Assembly (NCBI RefSeq): GCF_000425265.1
Contig: NZ_KE384342.1
Coordinates: forward strand, 700,245-764,244
From: Maridesulfovibrio zosterae DSM 11974
Lineage (GTDB): Bacteria > Desulfobacterota > Desulfovibrionia > Desulfovibrionales > Desulfovibrionaceae
DNA: 64,000 nt
Direction of reading: 5' to 3'
In this document: piece after piece, positions 19,005 to 28,318 of the stretch
How positions within the stretch are numbered: the stretch's first letter is position 1
Layout of the letters: every line of letters starts with the position of its first letter
The notes under the pieces: generated by a model
What the model was told of the DNA's origin: nothing
Databases searched by the model: none
What the model saw: the letters and a program-made list of their open reading frames with translations, nothing else
Made by a program: the position numbers and the translations under genes

Positions 19005-20312
19005 CTACTGTTCATCCTTCTTAACAGGATCAATTTCAGTAACATTTGCATTTTCATAGATGAACTCAGCTGCTTTATCAGCAAGGAGTCTATCTTTGAG
19101 AGGTACGAGAAGATTATTTTCTTCGTAGTAGGATTTAACAGAGCTCAAATCCTGCTGAGTCTGCTGTGCAATCTGGTACAGTGCTCCTTCAACTTCCTGA
19201 GGCTCAACAGTGAGTTCTTCACGTTTTGCTACAGTAAGGAGGAAGATTTCAGTGCGCACAGATTCTTCAGCCATTGGGCGCTGCTCTTCACGGAGTTCCT
19301 CGATGGATTTACCAAGAGACTCAAAGCTCTTACCGGAGCGTTCGGTACGACCGATAACATCTGCAACCATGCGGTTGAGACGGTCTTCAAGCAGAGAAGG
19401 AGGAAGTGGGAAATCAAGATTTTCAGCAATGCCTTTAATCAGCTTGGTCAGAGCTGCACTCTTGCAAAGCTGTTTGCGGTTGGCAGTATAAGACTGCTTT
19501 ACAACTTCACGCATTTTTTCAACGGTTTCAAATCCGCCTGCCTGTCTTACGATATCATCGGTAAGTTCGGGCATTTTGCGTTCTTTAATGGCATGAACGG
19601 TAACTTTCATAGTTGCAGTTTTGCCTGCGAGTTCACCGTTGATAAAATCTTCAGGAAAAGTGATATCAGTTTCGCCGGACTCACCAGATTTCAGAGTTTT
19701 AACGAAAGTTTCGAACTCTTCAAGTGAATGTCCTTCACCGATGGGCAGATCAAAGTTGTCAGCCTGAACACCGGGGATAGGCTCTCCGTCCATTTCAGCA
19801 GAGAAAGTTACGCAAGCGAGTTCGCCGTCTTTTGCAGGACGGTCATCTTCGATGGGTGCAATTTTAGCCATGGACTGAAGAAGTCTGTTTTCAACTTCTT
19901 TAAGTTCACTTTCAGCAACTTCTGCACGTTCTTCTTCAACTTCAAGACCAAGGTATACTGGAGTTTCGAATTCAGGAACAACTTCGAATTTAATTACGTA
20001 GTTGAAATCTTCATCACGAACCAATTCTTTGGCATCAACATCAATCTTGGAAACAGGAGCGAAGGACTTCTCATTTAGGATTTCGTTAATCTGATAGTTA
20101 ATCAGGTCAGTGGTAGCTTCACTGATGATCTGTTTTTTGTATTTAGACTGAATAACAGATGCAGGAACTTTACCCTTTCTGAAACCTTTTACCGGAGTCT
20201 GAACCTTGTAGAGAGCGATAGTTGCATCAAGAGCTGCACCGACTTCTTCAGCAGGTACGGAAACTTTAATTTCTCTTTCTACCTGTGAAATTTCTTCAAT
20301 ATTAAAATCCAT
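19005..20312 (-). CDS. tig: Trigger factor
   Basis: 435 residues: N-terminal ribosome-binding domain with the signature around GFRKGKVP, a central FKBP-type prolyl isomerase domain (about 150-245), and a long C-terminal chaperone domain. It binds nascent chains at the ribosome exit tunnel. The ATG at 20312 lies 9 nt after AGGAGG; an ATG three codons earlier abuts the Shine-Dalgarno and is rejected. First gene of the protein-quality block tig-clpP-clpX-lon. Confidence 0.96.
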   Translation of the reverse strand: MDFNIEEISQVEREIKVSVPAEEVGAALDATIALYKVQTPVKGFRKGKVPASVIQSKYKKQIISEATTDLINYQINEILNEKSFAPVSKIDVDAKELVRDEDFNYVIKFEVVPEFETPVYLGLEVEEERAEVAESELKEVENRLLQSMAKIAPIEDDRPAKDGELACVTFSAEMDGEPIPGVQADNFDLPIGEGHSLEEFETFVKTLKSGESGETDITFPEDFINGELAGKTATMKVTVHAIKERKMPELTDDIVRQAGGFETVEKMREVVKQSYTANRKQLCKSAALTKLIKGIAENLDFPLPPSLLEDRLNRMVADVIGRTERSGKSFESLGKSIEELREEQRPMAEESVRTEIFLLTVAKREELTVEPQEVEGALYQIAQQTQQDLSSVKSYYEENNLLVPLKDRLLADKAAEFIYENANVTEIDPVKKDEQ

Positions 20313-20544
20313 ATTAAGCATCCTCCTAAAATATATCTGTCTCGCCCCGAAAATGGGTGACAGTTGTGTACTTTACTTTCCTTTTGCTGGAAGTGAAGTA
20401 TTTCACATTTCCACCTACAAAAGAACTGGGATTATTTAGGCAGTTTCCACACAAAGTCAAGTCCTGAGGAAAATTCCATCAAAAATAAAGTTATAATAAT
20501 CGTTTTTTATAAATTAAATCTTCAACGGTGATTGTTTTAAATCA

Positions 20545-20583
20545 TAAAAAAATACGGACAGACCCTGCTACAGGGCCTGTCCG
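20545..20583 (-). terminator. Rho-independent terminator
   Basis: Hairpin CGGACAG/CTGTCCG with inner CCCTG/CAGGG and seven T on the minus strand; it ends the small TPR gene at 20616. Confidence 0.88.
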
Positions 20584-20615
20584 AAAGGAGGAGGAGAGGC
20601 AAATAAATTTTAAAA

Positions 20616-20930
20616 TTATGCAGCTTCCTTATGTTTTAACATATCTATTTTACTAACTATTTTTTTAATTAAATTCGACTGCCCTTCATGATGGGGATTA
20701 AGAAAGCTTACCGCCATATTATAAGCGTTGATTGCGTCTTCTACTTTCCCGTTCAGTTGGTATACTACAGCCAAATTATTATACATTGTTGCTTTGTGTA
20801 TTTTTTTGGATTTACAATTAGACATGGATATTGCCGTTTTAAGGTTATTTTCTGCCGTAAAGAAATCACCTTTATTACAAGCTTCCATCCCTTCTCTGCT
20901 CAACTGCCAAACTTTGCTGAATCCGCACAT
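20616..20930 (-). CDS. Small TPR-like protein
   Basis: 104 residues with two or three tetratricopeptide-like helix pairs (GMEACNKGDFFTAENNLKTA and YNNLAVVYQLNGKVEDAINA). No signal peptide, so cytosolic. The start at 20930 has GGAG 5 nt upstream; the longer frame to 20999 lacks this. A monocistronic unit with its own terminator. Probably an adaptor; partner unknown. Confidence 0.75.
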   Translation of the reverse strand: MCGFSKVWQLSREGMEACNKGDFFTAENNLKTAISMSNCKSKKIHKATMYNNLAVVYQLNGKVEDAINAYNMAVSFLNPHHEGQSNLIKKIVSKIDMLKHKEAA

Positions 20931-21093
20931 AATAACTCCATATAGTTCAATCTTTGTTTTTGTTGATCTCAATATATTGAAAATGATTTTCAGTGTCAAT
21001 TAAAACTTGAATGCTTTGGAGAATATTAATGTGATTCAGTTTCAGTTTATTATTATCGACGTATCTTATGCTATATTTCAAACGAAATGTTTC

Positions 21094-21133
21094 CAGTCAG
21101 GAAGTATGAATGACGTCATTCACACTTCAACTG
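21094..21133. repeat. Long imperfect palindrome after the transporter gene
   Basis: GAAGT.TGAATGAC/GTCATTCA.ACTTC (21101-21128) extended by CAGT/ACTG pairing. It has no T tract, so it may stabilise the mRNA 3' end of the transporter rather than terminate it. Confidence 0.5.
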
Positions 21134-21150
21134 ACCTGAAAACCGAAAAT

Positions 21151-22140
21151 CTAGCTTGCGGCTTCGCATGAGCATTCACACTCGCTACCGAAAACTTTAG
21201 ATGTAAACTTAACGTACCAGGCTGCTGATTGTACCTGAATAATATAAGCCAGAGCAATTACAAGCGCCGCATCTGAGCCTTGAGGACCGAATGCATTAAT
21301 AGCAATTGCAAGAGCAATCGAGAGATTGCGCATTACAGAGCCGTAAACTAAAGCAATTGCATCTCCGCGTGGAAGAAATGCCTTACCGATGAGAGTACTT
21401 AATGCATAATTTAATGTGTACAGGATCAAAAGCGGAACCAAAATACTCAACAGAACTTCTGGAGCAGCGGCAATGGTTTTAGCTTTAAGAGCGAGAGCTA
21501 CAAATACAATACCCAGTACACCCAGAGTTGATAACGGAGGGAATTTGGGACCGATATATTTCTGAAAATCTTTCTGACCATATCTTCGGACAAGTATACG
21601 CTGAGTAAAATAACCAAGAGTCATGGGCAGAAAAACTATGAAGAATATCTGCTTCATTACTGCGAGCATACTCATTTCAATAGTCGTTCCCATAAGAGCT
21701 TTAACAAATAGAGGAGTCACCAATGATCCGCAGACAAGTCCGATTACAGTCATTTTTATAGCTGCGGACATATTGCCTTTAGCAAATCCGGTCCACGAAA
21801 TAGTCATTCCACTGGTGGGAACCAGTCCTGCGAGAAGTAAACCAAGAGCCATGTATGGACGGTCTGCAAAGAAATACTGCCCGAATCCATATGCAACAAA
21901 AGGAACTATCGCAAAATTGATGAACTGAGTCAGTACCTGTGCTTTTACATCTCCACCTTCAAAGACCTTTTTTATCTTAAGAGTTACCATCATTGGATAA
22001 ACCATAAGAAAAGTGAACGGAACAATCATGGTTTTGAGCCATGCTGTTTCAAACAGAAGTCCGTAAGCAAAACCCGTTAACATCATCAGAGGAATTGCCA
22101 AAATCAAATTCGCTGAAATTCGCTGAAAAATTTTCCACAT
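21151..22140 (-). CDS. ACR3/BASS-superfamily transporter (arsenite permease-like)
   Basis: 329 residues with about ten membrane helices and the family's conserved glycine/proline-rich segments (LLLAGLVPTSGMTISWTGFAKGN and YGSVMRNLSIALAIA). The superfamily includes ACR3 arsenite exporters and bile acid:Na+ symporters; the annotated substrate often is arsenite, but the ACR3 cysteine is not clearly seen, so substrate is uncertain. The C-terminus has a Cys-rich tail (ECECSCE) that could bind metal. GGAGG precedes the ATG at 22140. Second gene after a zinc-ribbon protein, divergent from a Crp/Fnr regulator. Confidence 0.82.
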   Translation of the reverse strand: MWKIFQRISANLILAIPLMMLTGFAYGLLFETAWLKTMIVPFTFLMVYPMMVTLKIKKVFEGGDVKAQVLTQFINFAIVPFVAYGFGQYFFADRPYMALGLLLAGLVPTSGMTISWTGFAKGNMSAAIKMTVIGLVCGSLVTPLFVKALMGTTIEMSMLAVMKQIFFIVFLPMTLGYFTQRILVRRYGQKDFQKYIGPKFPPLSTLGVLGIVFVALALKAKTIAAAPEVLLSILVPLLILYTLNYALSTLIGKAFLPRGDAIALVYGSVMRNLSIALAIAINAFGPQGSDAALVIALAYIIQVQSAAWYVKFTSKVFGSECECSCEAAS

Positions 22141-22159
22141 AATATGCCTCCATTTACTA

Positions 22160-22336
22160 TCACTTATTAGTAAAAAAATTTTTTGATGGATAAACCAGAA
22201 TACCATGCAGAAGGAATTTAACTGAAAACCATCCTTCACAGTTGAAGCACTTTATCACTGAATCATGATCATATTTCTTCAACTGAATATCCTGCTTGAA
22301 CGAACAAAAAGGACAATGTACCATTATGAAATCCAT
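22160..22336 (-). CDS. Small zinc-ribbon protein
   Basis: 58 residues with two CxxC knuckles (HCPFC and KCFNC) spaced 21 residues apart, typical of a zinc ribbon. The start at 22336 follows AAAGGAGGTG by 5 nt, which rules out the longer frame. It is the first gene of a two-gene unit with the transporter downstream and shares a divergent promoter region with a Crp/Fnr gene. Function not recognised. Confidence 0.75.
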   Translation of the reverse strand: MDFIMVHCPFCSFKQDIQLKKYDHDSVIKCFNCEGWFSVKFLLHGILVYPSKNFFTNK

Positions 22337-22394
22337 GAGCACCTCCTTTTGAATGCTCTTGAACTTAATATACTCAGCTAAACATATTTCAGCA

Positions 22395-22408
22395 TTGATC
22401 CTGATCAA
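22395..22408. promoter_or_regulatory. Perfect FNR-type binding site
   Basis: TTGATCCTGATCAA matches the FNR half-sites TTGAT and ATCAA with a 4-bp spacer. It lies 24 bp before the Crp/Fnr gene and 59 bp before the divergent zinc-ribbon gene, suggesting autoregulation and control of the transporter unit. Confidence 0.8.
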
Positions 22409-22432
22409 TACAAATAAATTTAAAGGAATTTG

Positions 22433-23110
22433 ATGAATAACATAGAAATAAAAGCAGCTATCGGAGAGATTCCGGTTTTTTCACGGCTAAAGGAAGAGCA
22501 GTTAATACGGCTGGCTGAACATGCTGTAGTCAGCAATATCCCTAAAAAGGCCATTTTTTTCAGTGAGGATAAATCTTCTCAGGGAATGCATATTTTACTT
22601 TCGGGTAAAGTGAAGCTTTTCAAACTGGCTGAAGATGGGAAAGAACAGACTATCTTCGTATTCGGCCCAGGTGAACCGTTTTGCTTATGCTCAGTTTTTT
22701 CTGATGGTAAGATGCCTGCCAATTTAGGAGCACTTGAGGACAGCAAGGTACTTTTTATAAGTCCCGCAGAATATGAGAAACTTGTTCATGAAGACCCTAC
22801 TATTTTGATGAGTATGATGCGGGTTATGTCCCGAAGGCTTAAAGAAGCAATGGACATGATCGATTCACTTTCCCTTAAGCAGGTTCCATCCCGTTTAGCG
22901 GCTTATTTCCTGAGTATGGAAAAAGATGGTCTGGTAGAAATGGATATTTCATATCGTGAACTTTCCAAAATCATCGGAATCACGCCGGAAGCCCTGTCGC
23001 GGGCAATGAAAAAAATGTCGAAAAATGAACTGATTGAAGTAAGCGGTACAACTGTCACAATTTTAAACGCAGATCTGCTCAACAGCTGCAGTGAAGGATT
23101 CTGTCCATAG
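22433..23110 (+). CDS. Crp/Fnr family transcriptional regulator
   Basis: 225 residues. Cyclic-nucleotide-binding-like beta roll at about 15-120 (PVFSRLKEEQLIRLAEH, GMHILLSGKVKLFK), dimerisation helix, and a C-terminal winged helix (YRELSKIIGITPEALSRAM) whose recognition helix carries E..SR, the pattern of FNR/CRP-like DNA readers. It lacks the N-terminal cysteine cluster of oxygen-sensing FNR but has scattered Cys (FCLC, SCSEGFC). ATG at 22433 lies 5 nt after AAAGGA. A perfect FNR box sits in its own promoter. Confidence 0.9.
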   Translation: MNNIEIKAAIGEIPVFSRLKEEQLIRLAEHAVVSNIPKKAIFFSEDKSSQGMHILLSGKVKLFKLAEDGKEQTIFVFGPGEPFCLCSVFSDGKMPANLGALEDSKVLFISPAEYEKLVHEDPTILMSMMRVMSRRLKEAMDMIDSLSLKQVPSRLAAYFLSMEKDGLVEMDISYRELSKIIGITPEALSRAMKKMSKNELIEVSGTTVTILNADLLNSCSEGFCP

Positions 23111-23192
23111 CCGAGTAGCAACTTTGTACTATGCCGCATCTGAACATTCGTGCAATTTTCCAATCATATTAAAAAATGAAAGGAAAAACAGC

Positions 23193-23768
23193 ATGAACAT
23201 CTTCGCTTTTCTGGCATATAGCATTGTAGTCACGTTTACCCCCGGCCCTGCGAATATAATGATTTTTTCAACAACGCAGAATTACGGTTATAAGCAGGCG
23301 CTTAAATTTGTTGCAGGAGCTTCACTGGCGTTTTTCCTGCTACTGATCTTTGCAACAGCAGCCAACAGCTTTATGCTTGACTTCATTCCCGGCATTGAAC
23401 ATGTCATGGGTATTATCGGGGCATTATATATGCTCTATCTGGCCTACAAAATATTTAATATGGATATTCAAAACGACCAGAACCAGAGCGGCGGATTCAT
23501 GACAGGATTCATAATGCAGTTTATCAATCCTAAAGCTGTGATGTTCACATTAACAGTGATAGGCAGCTTTGTAACACCCTACTACACAGCCCCGATGGAC
23601 ATAGCCTTATTTGTAGCTATACTGGCGGTTATAGGTTGCTGTGCCTATTCATCGTGGGTGGTTCTTGGAGCACTCTTCAGCTGTTATATGCAATCTTACC
23701 AAAAACAGGCCAATATTATACTGTCTGTTACAATGATCTACTGTGCCTATGCCGTTTCAGGAATTTAA
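23193..23768 (+). CDS. LysE/RhtB family exporter
   Basis: 191 residues with about six membrane helices and the family N-terminal motif TPGPANIMIFSTTQNYGY. The family exports amino acids and derivatives; substrate unknown. The start at 23193 follows AAAGGAAA; an upstream in-frame extension overlaps the regulator gene and is rejected. An AraC-type regulator gene follows 20 bp later, an arrangement common for LysE-type exporters. Confidence 0.88.
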   Translation: MNIFAFLAYSIVVTFTPGPANIMIFSTTQNYGYKQALKFVAGASLAFFLLLIFATAANSFMLDFIPGIEHVMGIIGALYMLYLAYKIFNMDIQNDQNQSGGFMTGFIMQFINPKAVMFTLTVIGSFVTPYYTAPMDIALFVAILAVIGCCAYSSWVVLGALFSCYMQSYQKQANIILSVTMIYCAYAVSGI

Positions 23769-23788
23769 ACTAATCTAAGGTGTCTGCA

Positions 23789-24565
23789 ATGCGTGAATTC
23801 AATTACTATACGTCAAATGATATCACTTTATTATCAGCAAAATTCGACGAGTTTAAATACAAGAAACATGCTCATGAAGAATACTCCATAGGTGTAACGT
23901 TAAAAGGAATACAGCAATGGAAGCTTGAGGGCGAACAGTGCCAATCCAAACCGGGCGGGATTATGCTCTTTAATCCGGATCAGATTCACGACGGTTGTGC
24001 CGGTGATGAAAAAGGCCTTGAATATGTCATGACATATATCCCCACAGATCTTTTTAAAGAAATTTCAGGTAAAAAAGATATATTGAGATTCTCTGCTCCC
24101 GTTGTCTATGACAAAAAGCTTGCCGCGAACATTGTAAGTCTGGCGCACTCTATAGAAACAGGACAGACTGAGCTGCTTACAACCGAACTAATCATGAGTG
24201 TTATCGATCGCACAGCCAATGCGGATGAAAAGATGCGTATGCCTAAGAGCTTTACAGCTGTCAGGCGTGCCATTGAGATGATGCACGCAAGTTATGAGCA
24301 TCCATTAAAGCTGGATGAAATATGCAATGAAATTCAAATGTCCAAATTTCACTTCATACGGCAGTTTAAAGCAATTAAGGGGGTTTCACCTTATCAGTTT
24401 TTTCTTAACGGCAAAATTGCCCATGCCAAAAAACTGCTTGATGCCAAAGACGAATTATACGATGTCATGCTCAAATGCGGGTTCTACGACCTTTCACATA
24501 TGAACAGATTATTCAAAAGTGTCTACGGAGTTACAGCATTCTCGTATTCTCAGCTGGTAGGCTAA
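23789..24565 (+). CDS. AraC family transcriptional regulator
   Basis: 258 residues. N-terminal cupin-like sensing domain with H and E residues (KKHAHEEYSIGVTLKG), then a C-terminal double helix-turn-helix (KLDEICNEIQMSKFHFIRQFKAIKG and DVMLKCGFYDLSHMNRLFKSVYG). The N-terminal His motif is common in regulators of LysE-type exporters. ATG at 23789 has TAAGG 8 nt upstream. Likely activates the preceding exporter gene. Confidence 0.9.
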   Translation: MREFNYYTSNDITLLSAKFDEFKYKKHAHEEYSIGVTLKGIQQWKLEGEQCQSKPGGIMLFNPDQIHDGCAGDEKGLEYVMTYIPTDLFKEISGKKDILRFSAPVVYDKKLAANIVSLAHSIETGQTELLTTELIMSVIDRTANADEKMRMPKSFTAVRRAIEMMHASYEHPLKLDEICNEIQMSKFHFIRQFKAIKGVSPYQFFLNGKIAHAKKLLDAKDELYDVMLKCGFYDLSHMNRLFKSVYGVTAFSYSQLVG

Positions 24566-24570
24566 AAGCA

Positions 24571-25329
24571 TTATTCAATCACAATATATGATGACATAGG
24601 GCAATACGGCATACGTTTGATACTAAAACTATCAAGCCCTAAGATTTCCTTAAGAGCAAGAGTTTCACCCGGAAAATTAGAATCATTGAGTTCATCAAAA
24701 CCTATTACACTTCCTTTGGTCAGATGTGGTCTGATTGCTTTCAGACAATCATACGTAGGCTTATACAGATCAAAATCAAAATATGCCAAAGCGACAATCG
24801 TTTCAGGATTTTTATCAAGATATTCAGTAATCTTAACTGAGGCATCACCCTTAATAAGTGAATATTTCTGAATATGACTGATAGGTGATTCCTGCTCATG
24901 ATAATCAAGCAGATCAGCTAAATATCCCTCATAGTCTTTAGTAACACTGTAGTTTCCTTTGCATATCCGACGAGCATTACCATCTTTCCGGTTGGGTTCG
25001 AGAAAACCCTCAAAAGTATCAAAACCTATCAGTTTGCGGTTGTAATTATATGGCTCATAGATTCCGCGAAGTGATGTAAAGAGTGAAAGAGTCTGTCCCC
25101 AGCGCACACCGAATTCCATAACCACGCCATGCACATCAATAATTTTTTTATATAGTTCGTGCAGAAACAATAATCGGGATAATGACTTGCGATTAATATA
25201 TAAACCTAAATTCTGAAGCATTTCCTGCTGCGGAATTGGACTGTTCCCAAACAACTCACCCAGATTTGCGCGGGCAGCATGTTCTTCATCAGATGCAAGA
25301 TCATTGTCGCCCAGACTTTTTTTAGACAT
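24571..25329 (-). CDS. TylF/MycF-like O-methyltransferase family protein
   Basis: 252 residues with a class I SAM-methyltransferase core: GVVMEFGVRWGQTLSLF is the glycine-rich motif I, IGFDTFEGF follows, and YFDFDLYKPTYDCLKAI holds the metal-binding aspartates typical of macrocin O-methyltransferase relatives. Start at 25329 has GGAG 7 nt upstream. It converges with the AraC gene, 5 bp apart. A sugar or polyketide substrate would be expected in characterised relatives; none is suggested by neighbours. Confidence 0.78.
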   Translation of the reverse strand: MSKKSLGDNDLASDEEHAARANLGELFGNSPIPQQEMLQNLGLYINRKSLSRLLFLHELYKKIIDVHGVVMEFGVRWGQTLSLFTSLRGIYEPYNYNRKLIGFDTFEGFLEPNRKDGNARRICKGNYSVTKDYEGYLADLLDYHEQESPISHIQKYSLIKGDASVKITEYLDKNPETIVALAYFDFDLYKPTYDCLKAIRPHLTKGSVIGFDELNDSNFPGETLALKEILGLDSFSIKRMPYCPMSSYIVIE

Positions 25330-25443
25330 ATTCCAACTCCAGAAGAACACTTTAAATTAATTAGTTATATCATCGAAAAAACAACCGGCGTTATTTTAGC
25401 TGCCTGCCTATTGAACAGGCAAAATAATATACGATATGATCAT

Positions 25444-25478
25444 AAAAAAAGGTAGCACTTATATGGTGCTACCTTTTT
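25444..25478 (-). terminator. Rho-independent terminator after the chemoreceptor gene
   Basis: Hairpin GGTAGCAC/GTGCTACC with seven-base A and T runs on either side; it can act in both directions. Confidence 0.88.
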
Positions 25479-25517
25479 TAGATAAACCCTAGAGTTAATC
25501 ACGCAATATTTAATTTT

Positions 25518-27125
25518 TTATGCTGATAACCGTCGAATCAAAGTATTGAGTTCCTCACACATTCTAACCAATTCGTTACTGGCTTCATTGGCCTGCATCA
25601 TTCCGTCTGCTGTCTGGGAAGCAATAGAGTTAATATCATCTACGGCCTGATGAATTTCTTCACTGGTGGCGGACTGCTGCTCTGCTGCGGTAGCAATTGA
25701 CTGAACCTGATCTGAGGTACTGATCACAATTTCAACAATTTTTTCTAAAGTATGACCAGAATTTTGTGCAATATCAGTTGAACGTTCAACCGCAGCATTC
25801 GCCTGTTTAACGCCGTCAATAGAACGCTGAGCACCGGCCTGAATTGCGCTGATTGCTTTACCAACTTCATCAGTTGCAGTCATAGTTTTTTCAGCAAGCT
25901 TACGGACTTCATCAGCTACAACAGCGAACCCTCGCCCGGCCTCACCTGCTCTGGCAGCCTCAATAGCTGCGTTAAGAGCTAGAAGATTGGTCTGGTCAGC
26001 AATATCCTGAATTACACTGATAACGCTGCCAACTGAGTCCGTCTGCTGGCCAAGATCACTCATAAATCCGCCCAGAGTTTCGGCATGAAGACGCACTGTT
26101 TCAATCGAATCTATAATATTATGTACCTCTTTTTGTCCGGCATAGGCATTGTCTTTAGCATCATTGGCATTATCGGCAGCACTTACAGCATTACGAGCAA
26201 CTTCAAGAGTTGTGCTGTTCATTTCTTCCATTGCTGTGGCTGTTTCAGTGGTCCTTTCAGATTGAAAACCTGCACCGCGTGCAGCTTCATCAATCTGCGA
26301 GGCAATAATAGCAGCAGAAGAATTAACCTGATCTGTAATTTCTACTAATTCTGAAGCAATCTGTGCCACCTGTCTGGCATTTTCCTCAATCTCCTGCTGT
26401 TGTTCCTTCACTTCAGTAAGATCAAAATAGATGGTTAACGCACCAATCTGATTATTATCGAGGTCATAAAAAGGATCCGCTGAAAATTGCAGAATATGTG
26501 TTCGTCCCTCACCTTCAATGCGGGTTTCGCCTTCAACCCTTATACCGTCTTCAACAACTTTATCCGTTCTGGTTTTCCTGCTGTTATCACCATAAATATA
26601 ACCACCGATAGTCAGGCCAATATATTCTGAAGGATCTTCTTTTTTTCCAGATACTTTAAGTAATTGTTTACCGATAAAATTAATGCGGGCATCCTGATCA
26701 CAGGTCATGAAAGGATAGGCATCGGCAATAGCATTCAATACTCCCTCTGCAAATCCAATACGTGTCTTAAGATAAGCAACTGCACTGCAAAGCTCAGAGT
26801 TGAGATTTCCCAATTCATTCACAGCAGTATCCGGCAGATTACAACTCAAATCTCCACAAGCTAATTTTTTCAAATACCCAACTGTATCATCAAGGGAAGA
26901 TGATATTTTTTTCAAAGCAATACGACTGAAAAGCCAACCAAGAAGAGAAAAGACTATAAATGAGGAAAGTAAGGAATAAAAAAACAACTCAGGAGAAAGG
27001 ACTAATTGACCGGAAATAACATTTGAATTCGATACATCCAGCACTTTGGACGCTATAAAAAAAGCAATACACCCACCAGAAGCAGAAATAAACACACCTA
27101 TACTAAGTAACGACCTAATCTTCAT
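25518..27125 (-). CDS. Methyl-accepting chemotaxis protein
   Basis: 535 residues. Two membrane helices at about 8-28 and 47-67 with almost no periplasmic loop, a HAMP-like segment, a cytoplasmic PAS domain around 125-240 ([17 protein letters not shown]...[10 protein letters not shown]), and a signalling domain whose hairpin tip is [20 protein letters not shown]. Since sensing is by the cytosolic PAS, it probably reads energy or redox state. No C-terminal CheR pentapeptide is seen. Single gene. Confidence 0.94.
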   Translation of the reverse strand: MKIRSLLSIGVFISASGGCIAFFIASKVLDVSNSNVISGQLVLSPELFFYSLLSSFIVFSLLGWLFSRIALKKISSSLDDTVGYLKKLACGDLSCNLPDTAVNELGNLNSELCSAVAYLKTRIGFAEGVLNAIADAYPFMTCDQDARINFIGKQLLKVSGKKEDPSEYIGLTIGGYIYGDNSRKTRTDKVVEDGIRVEGETRIEGEGRTHILQFSADPFYDLDNNQIGALTIYFDLTEVKEQQQEIEENARQVAQIASELVEITDQVNSSAAIIASQIDEAARGAGFQSERTTETATAMEEMNSTTLEVARNAVSAADNANDAKDNAYAGQKEVHNIIDSIETVRLHAETLGGFMSDLGQQTDSVGSVISVIQDIADQTNLLALNAAIEAARAGEAGRGFAVVADEVRKLAEKTMTATDEVGKAISAIQAGAQRSIDGVKQANAAVERSTDIAQNSGHTLEKIVEIVISTSDQVQSIATAAEQQSATSEEIHQAVDDINSIASQTADGMMQANEASNELVRMCEELNTLIRRLSA

Positions 27126-27630
27126 ACAACCCCCACTACCACCAAAGGATAAATTTCAAACAACTCGATTCCAGACACATTGACGAATGTATTAAGCGTT
27201 TTCGAAACTCCCTCAACATTAAAATGCTCACATTCGAAAATTATGTTTTCGAAAATACCCAAGCAAAGCATTAGAGTCAATGTAATAGGACGATTTCGTA
27301 TAATAAATACAACAAAATAGTAATTTTATCATTTTATATCGATACGTTGTTACTAGATTAATTAAATATATTTATTATATAATCTATAATGGAGTTCTTT
27401 TATGTCTAGATTAGTCAGAACAGATAGGAACGAACTATAGAGAATTGAAGATAGTAATCGATGATTGAAAAAAGCATTTTGCAACGATGCAGGATATTAA
27501 GAAATATTTTTTTTAATATCACCCGTACAGCAGCACTCCCTGCCGCGACTATAAACATAAAAAAATTCAAGATTAATATATACTAGTTCCAAAAATATTT
27601 ATAAGCACTATAGGATCATAAATTGATATA
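27126..27630. other. AT-rich intergenic region
   Basis: About 500 bp with no frame that looks coding on either strand and no recognised RNA or repeat. Base composition is more AT-rich than the flanks, as at the edge of the accessory region that follows. Confidence 0.5.
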
Positions 27631-28164
27631 TTAAAATAATGTAAATAAAAATTTTATGAATGAATATAAGCACAAAATGATAAAAGGTATTCCTGCAACC
27701 TTTGGCACCAGCTTCTCATTATCTATAGATTTATCACATTTACATGAAGGCTTTTTAAGGCACCCACAAATATCCATACAACTGTCTTTAACGCTCAGAT
27801 CCTGTATATTATTCCGGCGTGCCCATTCTAATTGAAAACACTTAAATGGTAAGTATTCTTCCATTTCATGAATGATTGGAAATTTTTTTTCACTTATAGA
27901 TTTATAGTATTCTATAGTTCTGATCCACAGCATACACAAAAAAACACCGAATAAACTTACACAAAATAAAAAACAATAAAAATTTGATAAATCAGATCTC
28001 TCATCTTTAATTAAAAATACAATCCCTCCCATAAGAAGTAAAAGAAGTAGTGCATAAAATTTATGTATATCACTACGCAATATACTATTTTTGCATGCAG
28101 CTTCTACATAAACTTTATACTGCTCCAGCATCTGTATTTTTTCAAAACCTGGTTTATCACTCAT
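27631..28164 (-). CDS. RipA-like membrane protein
   Basis: 177 residues. A cytoplasmic N-terminus (EQYKVYVEAACKNSILR) precedes two membrane helices at about 38-58 and 65-85, then IEYYKSISEKKFPIIHEMEEYLPFKCFQLEW, a pattern I associate with the RipA octameric membrane protein family. It differs by an added Cys-rich stretch (CMDICGCLKKPSCKC) and a third C-terminal helix. GGAGGG lies 6 nt before ATG 28164. Function unknown; related proteins occur in accessory islands. Confidence 0.6.
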   Translation of the reverse strand: MSDKPGFEKIQMLEQYKVYVEAACKNSILRSDIHKFYALLLLLLMGGIVFLIKDERSDLSNFYCFLFCVSLFGVFLCMLWIRTIEYYKSISEKKFPIIHEMEEYLPFKCFQLEWARRNNIQDLSVKDSCMDICGCLKKPSCKCDKSIDNEKLVPKVAGIPFIILCLYSFIKFLFTLF

Positions 28165-28318
28165 AGCCAACCCTCCAGAGTAGACTCTAGAAATATATTA
28201 TAACTCCTATATGACTATGACACAAGCAATCCTGGAAATATTGAGAAAAAGGCGATAGATAGCGAAGTACAATTAGGCATTACATCCAATGCCTATAGGA
28301 GTGAGCAAGTCACTAAAA

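Noticed and set aside
19728-20078. Phe/Asn-rich plus-strand frame opposite tig
   Set aside because: Antisense shadow of a well-supported gene; no ribosome-binding site and biased composition.
22430-22432. TTG start for the Crp/Fnr gene
   Set aside because: The adjacent ATG has correct spacing from AAAGGA.
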